Below, in pieces: positions 26,901 through 34,069 of a stretch of DNA of 64,000 nucleotides. Position numbers and translations under genes: made by a program. Position 1 is the first letter of the stretch; every line of letters begins with the position of its first letter. Below the pieces are notes generated by a model, which had not been told where the DNA came from, did no database searches, and saw only the letters and a list, made by a program, of their open reading frames with translations. This stretch comes from Sipunculus nudus. Lineage: Eukaryota; Annelida; Sipuncula; Golfingiida; Sipunculidae. The stretch is taken from positions 47,715,678 to 47,779,677 of the forward strand of contig CM049307.1 of assembly GCA_026874595.1 (NCBI GenBank). Direction: 5' to 3'.

Positions 26901-27026
26901 AACTGCATGACTACATTTGGCTGTTGTTCTTTACAGGGCCTGTCTGAGGACACTTTTGCATCTCTGAGTAACATGCTGCCAAGTATCTTCAGAATGTCCA
27001 ACCCTGTGGTGGTCAAGTCGTCATGA
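1242..27026 (+). CDS. FERRY3: FERRY endosomal Rab5-effector complex subunit 3 (C12orf4 orthologue), 12 coding exons
   Basis: The coding exons are 1427-1586, 3230-3375, 4945-5126, 10769-10868, 12902-13026, 14678-14772, 16175-16259, 16854-16975, 17928-18109, 18981-19214, 23597-23722 and 26937-27026. Together they make 1647 nt, or 548 residues; human C12orf4 is about 552. All introns are GT-AG and all phases match. Family signatures are spread along the chain: [17 protein letters not shown] (exon 3), [11 protein letters not shown] (exon 4), [17 protein letters not shown] (exons 6-7), [10 protein letters not shown] (exon 8), [14 protein letters not shown] (exon 10), [16 protein letters not shown] (exon 11) and [10 protein letters not shown] (exon 12). 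Established knowledge: in mammals the protein is part of the five-subunit FERRY complex (with TBCK, PPP1R21, CRYZL1 and GATD1), which binds active Rab5 on early endosomes and carries mRNA and translation machinery. I see no signal peptide or membrane segment, which fits a cytosolic complex subunit. The start at 1427 gives an N terminus that aligns with the human beta-rich start. The family call is firm; the exact 5' UTR and poly(A) site are not known. Confidence 0.95.
1725..2863. mobile_element. hAT-type non-autonomous transposon with 8-bp target duplication
   Basis: A perfect 8-bp duplication, CTCAAGGT, flanks the element at 1717-1724 and 2864-2871. The termini are inverted: CAGGGTTGGCC on the left and GGCCAGCCTTG on the right, which is CAAGGCTGGCC when inverted. 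Subterminal inverted repeats of about 100 bp on both sides share short motifs built on GCCGGCT, TTTTACTGG and GGTCAATACTGG. The 1139-bp interior has no transposase. The 8-bp duplication and CAGGG-type ends are hallmarks of the hAT superfamily. Confidence 0.85.
2872..3229. other. FERRY3: Intron 1 remainder
   Basis: AT-rich intronic DNA. Nothing is recognisable apart from the acceptor ATTATTATAG at 3220-3229. Confidence 0.6.
3230..3375 (+). CDS. FERRY3: FERRY3 exon 2 (residues 54-102)
   Basis: The exon lies between acceptor TTATTATAG and donor AACAG|GTGAGG, and its phases are 1 in and 0 out. The translation [17 protein letters not shown]...[15 protein letters not shown] matches the human segment around EAVKSGEVDLHQLASTW. 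Confidence 0.93.
4328..4727. mobile_element. 400-bp hAT-type MITE with 8-bp target duplication
   Basis: The flanking duplication GAAAGCAG is exact at 4320-4327 and 4728-4735. The termini are TAGGGCTGAAA on the left and TTTCAGCCTTA on the right, which is TAAGGCTGAAA when inverted. The subterminal DNA on both sides is made of reiterated GAGTACTCGAGTCC motifs. There is no coding capacity. Confidence 0.85.
4945..5126 (+). CDS. FERRY3: FERRY3 exon 3 (residues 103-163)
   Basis: The acceptor is TTTTTTTGTCACAG and the donor is ACAAAG|GTAATT. Phases are 0 in and 2 out. The exon carries the conserved [20 protein letters not shown] stretch. An internal GAGGAG|GTGAGT at 4969-4980 is a consensus-like donor that must be ignored for the full protein to be made. 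Confidence 0.95.
5318..5984 (+). repeat. Modular repeat family, 5'-end fragment
   Basis: The copy begins with the family's hairpin start (AGCTCAGCTGAC, loop, GTC..CTGAGCT), with a CCGTC-rich stretch at 5365-5403 and the phrase about preceding AAACCGTAAGACCTAGGAATC. Closely related starts lie at 19866, 28515 and 28865. The 3' limit is uncertain. Confidence 0.7.
5985..7280. other. CpG-rich island of unknown nature inside intron 3
   Basis: By eye this stretch has far more CpG than the flanking intron, with clusters such as GGCGGCACGCATGC near 6596 and GTCACGCGTACGCAAAC near 7181. A 49-codon open frame starting [11 protein letters not shown] (6788-6937) has a fair Kozak context but matches nothing I know. 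No terminal repeats were found. It could be a recent insertion, an internal promoter or an enhancer. Confidence 0.4.
7281..7849. other. Intron 3 stretch without recognised features
   Basis: No exon or transposon signature was recognised. It contains a G13 homopolymer at 7801-7813. Confidence 0.4.
7850..8340 (+). repeat. Modular repeat family, third module type (about 235-bp monomers)
   Basis: Two consecutive diverged monomers share phrases such as AATATTTCACAGAAATGAT / AATATTGCACAGAAATGAT and TTGTTC(G/A)AATGGT(T/C)TAAGTTCA. The first carries the GGTGGCGCCACC palindrome near 8006-8018. Inverted relatives lie at 32200-33000. Confidence 0.65.
8501..8741 (-). repeat. Left LTR of the copia element
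   Basis: It starts TGTAGCACTTACTTTTACG and ends GTAACATACAGTCATTCACA. It matches 10464-10706 apart from scattered changes and small indels. The RNase H frame terminates inside it at 8711. Confidence 0.88.
8711..9316 (-). pseudogene. Copia-type RNase H domain with RT connection, frameshifted
   Basis: The translation holds the family pattern [12 protein letters not shown] (first catalytic Asp region), [21 protein letters not shown] (Glu region), an [12 protein letters not shown] helix and [10 protein letters not shown] (Asp region), ending within the LTR. Upstream, the [17 protein letters not shown] segment is the copia RT/RNase H connection. It is out of frame with the reverse transcriptase segment that precedes it (9274-9723), with the shift near 9300-9316. 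Not functional. Confidence 0.85.
9274..9715 (-). pseudogene. Copia-type reverse transcriptase C-terminal fragment
   Basis: The fragment has a [12 protein letters not shown] segment (the DD box of the palm), then [13 protein letters not shown] and [11 protein letters not shown], the usual order in copia reverse transcriptases. A 45-bp tandem duplication (9404-9448 against 9449-9493) repeats 15 residues around MNSYVNKKM. The N-terminal two thirds of the domain are missing. The 5' end is cut at the junction with the oppositely oriented protease block near 9715. Confidence 0.82.
9715..9855 (+). pseudogene. Copia-type aspartic protease fragment (inverted relative to RT)
   Basis: The + strand reads [17 protein letters not shown], the D-T-A/G catalytic motif context of copia proteases, followed by an S..TFKF segment. 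It breaks off there and runs on in frame into gag-like sequence. It lies on the strand opposite to the reverse transcriptase. Confidence 0.65.
9856..10463 (+). pseudogene. Copia-type gag fragment with CCHC zinc knuckle
   Basis: The block reads through an LTLP segment, one in-frame TGA at 9945-9947, then [12 protein letters not shown] and an RG-rich basic tract. A zinc knuckle C-x2-C-x4-H-x4-C ([14 protein letters not shown]) lies at about 10239-10280, followed by PDSWE. The frame runs straight into the right LTR. It is inverted relative to the reverse transcriptase half. Confidence 0.75.
10464..10706 (-). repeat. Right LTR of the copia element
   Basis: Starts TGTAGCACTTACTTTTACG, ends CAGTCATTTACA, and is followed directly by the target duplicate CTTAG. 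For the reverse transcriptase orientation this is the 5' LTR. Confidence 0.88.
10769..10868 (+). CDS. FERRY3: FERRY3 exon 4 (residues 163-196)
   Basis: The acceptor is CTTCCTGTTCCCATTCAG and the donor is GCACAG|GTAAGA. Phases are 2 in and 0 out. The translation is [13 protein letters not shown]...[12 protein letters not shown], matching the human EMEKVMQELG...NSLAAQHFESQQ. The acceptor lies 57 bp downstream of the copia target duplication. Confidence 0.95.
11143..11664. repeat. 33-bp minisatellite, about 16 units, each with an 18-bp palindrome
   Basis: Units read GTGATTCATTTTGGGCAAAT then ATCACTACATGTA. Unit junctions form the perfect palindrome ATCACTACATGTAGTGAT in many copies. Because 33 is a multiple of three, a 99-codon frame stays open (11221-11520) with an 11-residue repeat [11 protein letters not shown]; this is a by-product of the period, not a gene. 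Confidence 0.9.
11665..12901. other. FERRY3: Intron 4 remainder
   Basis: No coding or transposon signature is recognised. The acceptor TTAATGCAG lies at 12893-12901. Confidence 0.55.
12902..13026 (+). CDS. FERRY3: FERRY3 exon 5 (residues 197-238)
   Basis: The translation is [20 protein letters not shown], then [11 protein letters not shown]. The donor is TTACAT|GTAAGTAAG. Phases are 0 in and 2 out. It matches the human LENKWSNELKQ...QEYQEWVIKLHQD and is probably a coiled coil by composition. Confidence 0.92.
13355..13970. repeat. Inverted pair of a dispersed repeat inside intron 5
   Basis: The segment AATATGGGATATCGCTAATG at about 13358-13377 reappears inverted at about 13949-13968, each beside a CCCGAGA-type segment. 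A third, direct copy of the 13850-13970 unit lies at 16690-16800 (GAATGGGCTGG.. to TATTAGCTATATCCTGTATT). No coding sequence was seen. Confidence 0.6.
13971..14677. other. FERRY3: Intron 5 remainder
   Basis: AT-rich DNA. It ends at acceptor TTACTGATGACAG (14665-14677). Another candidate acceptor, ACACTTTCAG at 14564-14573, would give an exon whose phase-2 reading hits a stop at once, so it was not chosen. Confidence 0.6.
14678..14772 (+). CDS. FERRY3: FERRY3 exon 6 (residues 238-270)
   Basis: The joined frame reads [17 protein letters not shown]...EDSFTIHLG, ending CACTTAG|GTAGGG. The FTIHLG end is family-specific. The phase (2 in, 1 out) fits only this acceptor. The acidic, proline-containing middle is variable in the family. 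Confidence 0.88.
14773..16174. other. FERRY3: Intron 6
   Basis: Contains the diverged copy (15640-15910) of the dispersed repeat seen at 60-430. Otherwise nothing is recognised. Confidence 0.55.
16175..16259 (+). CDS. FERRY3: FERRY3 exon 7 (residues 270-298)
   Basis: The acceptor is TTTTTTGTATTTTCAG and the donor is ATTGG|GTAAGC. Phases are 1 in and 2 out. The translation [20 protein letters not shown] is nearly identical to the human counterpart. Confidence 0.95.
16690..16800 (+). repeat. Dispersed repeat copy in intron 7
   Basis: Direct relative of 13850-13970, sharing GAATGGGCTGG, GACGCTAGG/GACACTAGG, CAGTTTTTCA.GCAGGC and CCTCCACAC. Its right end lies close to exon 8. Confidence 0.65.
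16854..16975 (+). CDS. FERRY3: FERRY3 exon 8 (residues 298-339)
   Basis: The acceptor is GATATTCGCAG and the donor is AAAAGGA|GTAAGT. Phases are 2 in and 1 out. The translation [20 protein letters not shown], then [17 protein letters not shown] matches the human block with few changes. Confidence 0.95.
17095..17395. repeat. Degenerate short tandem repeat, about 15 bp period
   Basis: About 18-20 imperfect units of TATGGACACCTCTRT, with drift in length and sequence (TATCATGGACACCTC, TATGGATACTCTC). No protein is encoded. Confidence 0.8.
17928..18109 (+). CDS. FERRY3: FERRY3 exon 9 (residues 339-399)
   Basis: The acceptor is GCATATTCAG and the donor is TCTGAT|GTAAGA. Phases are 1 in and 0 out. 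It starts [20 protein letters not shown], the conserved core. It ends in an acidic and serine-rich segment ([17 protein letters not shown]) typical of a variable linker. Confidence 0.95.
18110..18980. other. FERRY3: Intron 9
   Basis: No repeat family or coding signature is recognised. It ends at acceptor GCTGTAACAG. Confidence 0.55.
18981..19214 (+). CDS. FERRY3: FERRY3 exon 10 (residues 400-477)
   Basis: The translation includes [20 protein letters not shown], then [16 protein letters not shown], and ends [11 protein letters not shown]. The donor is GTTGGT, weaker than the others in the gene. Phases are 0 in and 0 out. The [11 protein letters not shown] block is the most conserved part of the family. 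Confidence 0.95.
19863..22708 (+). repeat. Long modular repeat element, essentially full length
   Basis: It starts with an imperfect terminal hairpin, AGCTCAGCTGAC-TGAAA-GTCATCTGAGCT (from 19866), and ends with CAGCTGAGCGTCA then the palindrome TGACCCATGGGTCA and CTTGTT. Between these lie about four monomers of about 340 bp (phrases starting near 19940, 20283, 20621, 20956 and 21305) and about three monomers of about 280 bp (CATATCTCGGGAACCGTTTG near 21581, 21861 and 22141). Nearly every monomer carries GGTGGCGCCACC. There is no long open frame, so it is non-autonomous. The mobilising enzyme is unknown. Confidence 0.8.
22757..23215. mobile_element. 459-bp MITE flanked by TTAA
   Basis: TTAA flanks both ends (22753-22756 and 23216-23219), with short inverted termini AGGGGCC and GGCCCT. 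Relatives lie at about 55255-55925 (full-length-like, diverged) and, inverted and truncated, at 38430-38575. They share phrases such as AAAATATTG..TTGAAACCG and CACAGGTGTCAACAT. A TTAA target suggests a piggyBac-type mobiliser, but the termini are short, so this is tentative. Confidence 0.65.
23408..23578 (+). pseudogene. FERRY3: Two decayed tandem copies of FERRY3 exon 11
   Basis: The first copy follows a good acceptor (ACTTTGCAG|GAAATGACC at 23399-23416) and keeps an open frame resembling [18 protein letters not shown] before losing similarity near 23476. The second, about 23515-23578, matches the middle of the exon but carries a stop (TGA in ATGCTGAAC). Neither keeps the 3' half or donor of the real exon. 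Spacing of the shared GAANC(A/G)TGCTGA motif is 91 and 98 bp, indicating a tandem triplication. Confidence 0.8.
23597..23722 (+). CDS. FERRY3: FERRY3 exon 11 (residues 478-519)
   Basis: The acceptor is a T-run ending TTTTAG and the donor is CCCAGG|GTGAGT. Phases are 0 in and 0 out. The translation starts [20 protein letters not shown] and ends [11 protein letters not shown], matching the human [20 protein letters not shown]...SRTVQFLVPQ. Confidence 0.96.
23893..23937. repeat. (TA)n microsatellite
   Basis: About 22 TA units in intron 11. Confidence 0.95.
24372..26936 (+). repeat. 82-bp minisatellite of about 31 units, derived from the exon 12 acceptor
   Basis: Each unit carries CTTACAGGGGTGTCTGAGAA then CACTGTGCTATGG, TTGCATGGAACAAAAG and TATTAGGGTCACAGCTGC. 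The first unit (24372 on) reads CTTTGCAG|GGCCTGTCTGAGGACTCT. This differs at one base from the real exon 12 border, CTTTACAG|GGCCTGTCTGAGGACACT, over the first 18 exon bases. The array ends directly at the real exon. Blocks repeat at higher order: 24855-25295 recurs at 25840-26280. Open frames of 64-68 codons inside it are periodic artefacts. Confidence 0.92.
26937..27026 (+). CDS. FERRY3: FERRY3 exon 12 (residues 520-548 and stop)
   Basis: The acceptor is GTTGTTCTTTACAG. The translation [20 protein letters not shown], then SNPVVVKSS and TGA at 27024-27026. It matches the human C-terminal [20 protein letters not shown] block. Confidence 0.96.
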   Translation, partial: GLSEDTFASLSNMLPSIFRMSNPVVVKSS

Positions 27027-28510
27027 CAATGGACTCGGCTATCAATATGGCATTTCACACAAATCTGAAATATCCATTGCTTTACTAGTCATACATCATG
27101 GACATAAGTAAACTCAGTCTACCATTTAGTCAGACATTGTCATATGCAAAGGCTTACAATATACAATGAAACCTCTATAATGTGTACATCCTTGAGACTG
27201 GGCCAAATTGTCCACTTTATAGAAGTGCCTAACTGTAAGGGGGTCATGACTGCAACACAAATAATGAAAAAAAAAGGTCTGTAAAAACTTGTCCACTATA
27301 TAGAGCTGGTCACTTTATGGGGGTGCCCACTAGGAAAGGTTCCATTGTTACCCAGAACGAATGGTGGTGTTGTTCATGTTGTGAAATATAACATGCATAT
27401 AATTGGTAATGTGTGAACTTTTGACCAAACCGAAAACACATGACATTATTCCACTGTGATGTGTTTGACTTGTTCTGTATCATAATGTACGAGGTGGTGC
27501 CTATGCTTATAATATTAAATACATTTACACAGATGTCAAGTTGGTGGACTCCAAACACATAAGATTCTGAATTCTGTTAATATCTATGAGCAAATTAACA
27601 TAGAAATGATTTTAAATTCATATTTATACTGTGAAATATGGTGTTACATTGTGCACAAGATGGGTCAAACTAGAAATATCCAAATTGTTAACATATTATC
27701 ATATTAACTTAGTGTATGCACAAGTGACAATCTGCAACATTACTCAAAAAGTTATTAACAAATTTGAGGAAATTTTCTTGATAGCTCGGGAATGATAAAA
27801 GTAACAAATGATTAAATTTTAGGGGTGATCCGAATCAACATCTAGATCTAAGAATTATTTTAAGGAAAATTTCTGACAGTGCCATATAGGTGTAATTAGC
27901 TGCCTTGGCAGAATTCTGCAGTCTCAAAGTGTAATTTTCTAGTTTAATATAATATGGTACTTGTGATCTACTTGAACCTTACAAGATTGTACAAAGCTGT
28001 CAGAAAGGATGAATTTTTTTTTTCATTTTATTTTATTTCTTTTTAATTAATTATTTTTTAGAAAATATGAAGTTTACTTCTACCACCAGTAGACCCTGAA
28101 ATAAGCACAACTTCTGGAGTCTGTATTCATCATATGTCAATAGCGATACTCCACAGTTATCCATTGTATGTTCATGAACACCACATTATTGCTACTTACA
28201 AGAAATCCAGAGTTCTGCCAGTTGAGAACATATGTATGTGGGACAGGTAACAGGCATATTACAGAACAAAAAATGATGTGGGTCACATGCTGTTTATTAG
28301 GAACTGGAATTGCGTATGCAAGTCTGTCATCAAATATATTTTGTCTACATTGCCACAACAGACTTAACCACGTGTGAAAATTACTATGTTAAGACTGAAT
28401 GAAATACCCTTTAAAATAAATATTAATGTATCTTATGTACGTTCTGAATGCACATTTGAAAACCAAAGAAAGTGGTGCCACCTCTTGGTATGAAAAAGTA
28501 CTAAGCCACT
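27027..28510. other. FERRY3: FERRY3 3' UTR and downstream DNA
   Basis: No further exon is seen. No AATAAA lies within the first kilobase; ATTAAA occurs near 27507 and 27806, and AATAAA near 28415. The poly(A) site cannot be fixed. An inverted-repeat element occupies 27164-27348. Confidence 0.5.
27164..27348. mobile_element. Short pogo/mariner-like MITE
   Basis: The inverted ends are CAATGAAACCTC on the left and GGTTCCATTG on the right, in a TA-containing context, with no coding sequence. It is similar in layout to the element at 37154-37329. Confidence 0.5.
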
Positions 28511-31229
28511 TTTTTAGCTCAGCTGACCGAAAGTCAACTGAGGTATAGATACGGTGCTCTGTCTGTCCCTTAGCTAAGCACAAATCATAACCACTCAACA
28601 TAGAAGCTTCTGAGTCAATATAAAATCTCCTTTGAATCTTGAAATAAGGTCACTGCAGCCTATTTCCTCCAAGCTTTTGGGCTTGTAAGTGAATCCCAGA
28701 ATAATTAAAATTTTGATACAAAAGCTCAAGTATCCTGATAAATAACGCATGGATTGTCATGAATCTTCCCTTGAATATTAACCATGTCTGGTTTTGTTAG
28801 TTCCTGAAAACTAGTGCTGCCACCTGTATTTTTTCTCATTTTTACAGGTTTTTTTTCTATTTTTAGCTCAGCTGACTATAAGTCATTGGAGCTATAGACA
28901 TGGTCCTTTGTTCGTCTTCCTTCCGTCAGGACATCCATTACGGGGCATGTTTTGAAACCATTGGACCTACGAATAAAAAATTTTGCATACAGTTAGATGT
29001 CCCCAAATTCCCCTTCCATACCGAAAATTTGGTCACTAAGACTTCGTTCCTTTGAGATATTAAGGAAAAACCTTTGTTTTCCATAAAAAAAATGCCATTG
29101 TTACACTTCAAGGCTGAATAATATCAAAACCACTGATCATATTTAGTATACATATTCTTCCATACATTTTCTATAGACATACCAAAAATTAGGTCGGTGT
29201 TGCATATTGTTTTGAAGAAGAAATGGGCCCAAATATAATGCAAATTTAAACAAGGCCTACAGGCCTAATGCGAACCTGTGCAGTGAGATTACACCAGGTA
29301 TAATGCTTCAATGCTGGACCATTACTTTTCAAGAACATGTGTAACATGTATATGAACAATGCAAGTATTAAACACTTAGAACAAGAAACAATTAAACAAA
29401 CATCATTGCTTAAATTCTGGCATGGGTGCACACAACACAAAAACTAGAATACGGGTAGTCAACAAGCGACTACATGTATCCGCCAAAATCAGAGTGGGAA
29501 GGGTGAAGTGAGGCATGGATTGAGTGGAAAGAGGAAATAGAGTGAGGTATGTAGCCTGGATGTCTGCAGCCGAAATTTGTATGTTGGCTGCGCCACCTAC
29601 CACAAAGTCCAGAAAGCTGTCCAAGTTGTATACATATGCAAAATTTTAGGCAGATAAGTCAAACCACGACTTATATATGAGTGATTTTATCCCACAGCAG
29701 ACAAACAGAAGGATGCTGTGCAAAAATGGTGGCAGGTGGCGCCATCAATTTTGTCTATGATTAAGAGCTATATGAGATCTATACAAATGTAAAATTTCAG
29801 GGAGATATATCAAACCAGTCCTGAAATATAAGCCTGAATGTCTGCAGTGTATACATAAATGTAGGTAGCACCACCTGCCACAAAATCGAGAAAGCTATTC
29901 AAGATGTATAAACATGCAAAATTTTAGGCAGATAAGTCAATCCACTACTGAGATATGAGTGATTTTAGCCCACGGTAGAGACAAACAGATGGCTGCTTTG
30001 CAAAAATGGTGGCAGGTGGTGTCACCAATTTTGAATATGATTAAGAGCTATGTGAGATCTATACACATGCAAAATTTCAGGGGGATATATCAAACCAGTC
30101 CTGAGATATAAGCCTGAATGTCTGCAGCGTATACATAAATGTAGGTGGCGCCACCTGCCACAAAATCCAGAAAGCTATCCAATATGTATAAACCTGCAAC
30201 ATTTTAGGCAGATATGTCAAACCACTGCAGAGATATGAGTGATTTTATCACACGGCAAATAAACAGACGGACGCTGTGCGAGAATGGTTGCAAGTGGCCC
30301 CACCAGTTTTGCGTATGATAAAGAGCTATGTGAGATCTATAAACATGCAAAATTTTCGCTAATCAGTCAAATGGTTCCCGAGGTATGAGCTTGGGTGTCT
30401 GCAGCGTAAATGTGAATGTAGGTGGCGCCACTTTTCATAAAATCAAGTAAAGCTGTCAAGGATGTATAAACCTGCAAAATTTCAGGTGGATAAGTCAAAC
30501 CACTGCTGAGATATGAGTGATTTTATCCCAAGGCAGATGAACAGATGGACGCTGTGCAAAACTGGTTACAGGTGGCGCCACCATTTTTGTGTATGTTATA
30601 AAGTTGTCCAAGGGCTACATTTGTGCAAAATTTTTAGCCTGATCGGTCAAACGGTTCCCAAGATATGTGGGTTTATGTGTGGAAACAGATGCAAAAATGG
30701 ACGCTTGGCAGAGAGGAAAGGTTAGAGGTCAACCTAAAATGAGGGCGCATCAGTTCACATGTGACCAGATCATAATTCCAAATTTAAAAAAATTCTGCCC
30801 AGTGGTCATGGAGGAGTTCTCCGGAAACCTATGCGGCATTTGCGGCGGCGGCGTCTGACTGAAAACTCTGTTTTGGCGAATACAATGATTGTAGCTGGCA
30901 CCACCAGTCTTGCATACAATGAAGAGATATATACATATGCCCAATGTTAGACTGATATATCAAACCCCTCCTGTGAAATATGCACTGTGCAAAAATCATG
31001 TAGGTAGCGCCACCATTCATGTACACTATAAAGCTACCCAATATGTATAAACATGCCCAATTTTAGGCTGATGTATCAACCTCCTCTGTAGAAATAAACA
31101 GGCACATACACTGCAAAAGTCAGTGTAGGTGGCACCTTCTGTCTTGTTAATGAGAATACCATCAAAGACGCATAGACAGGTCTAAATATCAGGCCAATAC
31201 ATCAAACTTCCCCAGAGTTTGATGCACTG

Positions 31230-31720
31230 GGCTGACAATGCTTAGGTGAGTAAGGCAGTTGCCCCCCCAAGTGAACTTTGGCAAAAGCTATAAATAGAAT
31301 GCAGCTACTGCACTGAGTGAACTCTTGACCTGCACCTGGCTAGACTGAGTGAAGTTTTGACCTGTACCTGGCTGCACCGAGTGAACTCTTGACCTGTTGC
31401 ATAATCTGACAGTTAGCAGTCTGCCAAAGCTATAAATAGATCCAGACTGAACTTTGGTGCCAAAGCTGATATAGTGAGCAGTCTGCCAAAGCTATAAATA
31501 GAATGCAGCTACTGCACTGAGTGAACTCTTGACCTATACCTGGCTGCACTTCTTCCAATCCTGGCACTGTGCCAACACTACTTATAGAGCTGACATCATC
31601 TTGGCTAATGGCCAACATCAAGGCACTGGCAATCTGCCAATGGTAAACCAAGTGCTGCCATCTGTACACGAAAGTGGTCCCTACTTGAAATAACTTTGAA
31701 ATTAATTTTCCCAATACAAA
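31230..31720. repeat. Local tandem duplication of about 195 bp with about 40-bp subunits
   Basis: AGCTATAAATAGAATGCAGC followed by TACTGCACTGAGTGAACTC occurs at 31284 and again near 31489. The smaller motif GAGTGAA..CTTGACCTG..CCTGGCT recurs several times between 31315 and 31400. Confidence 0.75.
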
Positions 31721-33199
31721 ATGCTTTCCAGCTGACTTATTATAAAAAAGAAATCAGGAATATATGTAAAATTATTACAGATGCATACTGATTCCAGTAA
31801 TTTATAATCCATGTTTATATACAAACAGAGACCTGATTATCCGTGATTTTAACATTGCCTGGTATGATAAATAACTTAAATCATAATCTAATTTTTTTTA
31901 AAAGCTTTTAAAAAATCTTTCTTGTCAATATTAACGAAAGACAACTTAAAATCTGAATGTCTAGTGGCATGATGTAATAGATGCTGATAAACTGGTGCCA
32001 GGCTAGATGTAACAGCATTACACAGCTAACATATATGGTAAAATGACTCAATTCAAGCTCCATAATTCAGCCAAAAATCATTCATGTGGAACCATTAATG
32101 ACACTTATTATTAGAATTATTGTAGGGATTATTCATGTAAATTATTTAACAAACTGGCTTCAGTGGCATCGGTCAAAAAACGTTTCGCAGGTTTATAACA
32201 CATAGGAAGATGCAGCAAACTGGCTACTCAGCCAGAAAGCACCAAACCAAAACCATTTGAACAAACTTGAATTATCAACATTTGAGGATAATAAATGTGT
32301 GAGAATTAAGAATTTTGCCCAGTGGTTTTTGAGAAGAAGACCTATGTAGCCACTGAGCTAAAATTGGCTGTTATGGCATATGACTAAATTCAGCTTCCCA
32401 TAACTTAGCCAAAATTCACTGAACAGAGTCCATTTGAACAAACTTCAGAAAGCACTACCCTATGATCATTTCTGTGTGATATTAAACATTTTGGCCATAT
32501 GGTTTTAGAGAAGAAGTTTTATGTAGTCCTCAGTATGATACAGGCACTGATGACCCTCGTACAAAAAAGGCCGATGCAGGTGGCACCACCAATACCTCAA
32601 TTTCAGATATGACCTATGTGACTAACATTGGCATAAAATTTGGTGATGATAGCTCCAGCCGTTTCTGAGATTGAAATTTTAATATGCTTTTTTGAACAGA
32701 AGACAAAGTTCAACCTCCTGTAACTCAGCCAAAAATCTCCGAACTCGAACCATTCGAACAAACTTGAGAGAGATTGTTCCAGGGATCATTTCTGTGAAAT
32801 ATTGGACAATTTGGCTGGACAGTTTCGGAGAAGATTTTTAAAGCTTTTTTCCTATAAAATCTAAGAAAATGCAGTTAGAAAAAAATTTTTTAAAATCAGA
32901 TAGAGTCTATCGGATGACTGATTATTTGCAAAAAGTTTGGTGATGTTAGCTCCTGATGTTTTGAGATAGCTATGGTTAACATACAGACAACGACAGACGC
33001 CGCCGCACCATCGCATAAGCTCACAGGTTCGCTAAAAAATCAGGAAATATATTTACTCACTTAACATGAGAATTGCTGAAGCTGGAGACTTTTTCTCAGG
33101 GATATAACTTTAATAGAGATTCAATAGTTCACCCAATATTAGATCTGAATTTTGCAAATTTTTCAAGTTATTAGCATAAATAAAAAATCAATACCTTAA

Positions 33200-33960
33200 A
33201 TTTTGTCCAACTTTGGCAACGGCACGTTTTTTCCCTGTAAGCACTGTTGATTTAATATTCACAGCATATATACATTAGGATTTAATCTTTTAAAATCTGA
33301 AATTTCAAAGGAATTGATTGAATAGACTAGTTTTTATTAAAGTTTTCATACACCATTTCAAGTGTTGTTTACATCTAGCCAACCTTGTAGTACAGCCTTC
33401 ACTTGTGTTACGTAACCCCCTCCAGGCAGCTTGCCTTGGCTCAGCTTGGCCACTACTAGCAGGCTTCCCTTCTGCCCTGCACCCACCATCCCCTCCCCTC
33501 CCCCCCCCCCCCCCCAATGGTGCATAAACTAGATGAATGTTATAATTTTCTGTATTAGATTCAGTCTTATTCTAGGCTTTGCTATATTTTAGATTTTGTA
33601 TTGTACCACCAGGGTTACAATGATTAAGGTGCACATTTAATTGTGTCCACAAAGTGGTGTATTGCTATTAAAGTGTGGATGTTCATCAGAAAAGTAATTC
33701 CTAACTTCAGAAGAGTAAAAACTTCACCAGGTGCAAAATTGACTATTAATTCCAGTAATAAAGCTGAGATAGTAATTATCACAAAGATATTGTTTGTCCC
33801 TCATTCAACTAACAGTGTGTATGCTTTATTTGAAAAGATGTTTTTATTTCATCAGATTTACTGAATCTTTTATTTCAGTGAATAAAATAAAACATGCACT
33901 GAAAACCCGTGTGCAAAACTTTTAATAGTGATTCAAGGAATCTTGTGGCTCTTAGCTTCT
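33200..33960. other. Intergenic DNA within the mosaic
   Basis: No gene is recognised. There is a C17-18 homopolymer around 33497-33514. Confidence 0.4.
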
Positions 33961-34069
33961 CATATGCTAATATATATGAAAAACATCACAATTAAATATT
34001 TTGCATTTGCAAAAATTTCAAACTTCAGCTGAGCACTGTGACCCATGGGTCCCTTGTTTAGACTATAAA

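Larger units (their letters stand above)
28511..34062. repeat. Composite of nested modular-repeat copies in both orientations
   Basis: Two family starts on the + strand (AGCTCAGCTGAC-type hairpins at 28515 and 28865) are followed by inverted blocks. These include 29440-29620, the reverse of 22390-22530, and tandem inverted monomers 29640-30860 with the GGTGGCGCCACC palindrome about every 280 bp. Shorter related units lie at 30880-31230 and inverted third-module units at 32200-33010. A family end (CAGCTGAGCACTGTGACCCATGGGTC) lies at about 34025-34056. The mosaic implies repeated nesting or inversion. No coding capacity is visible. Confidence 0.7.
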
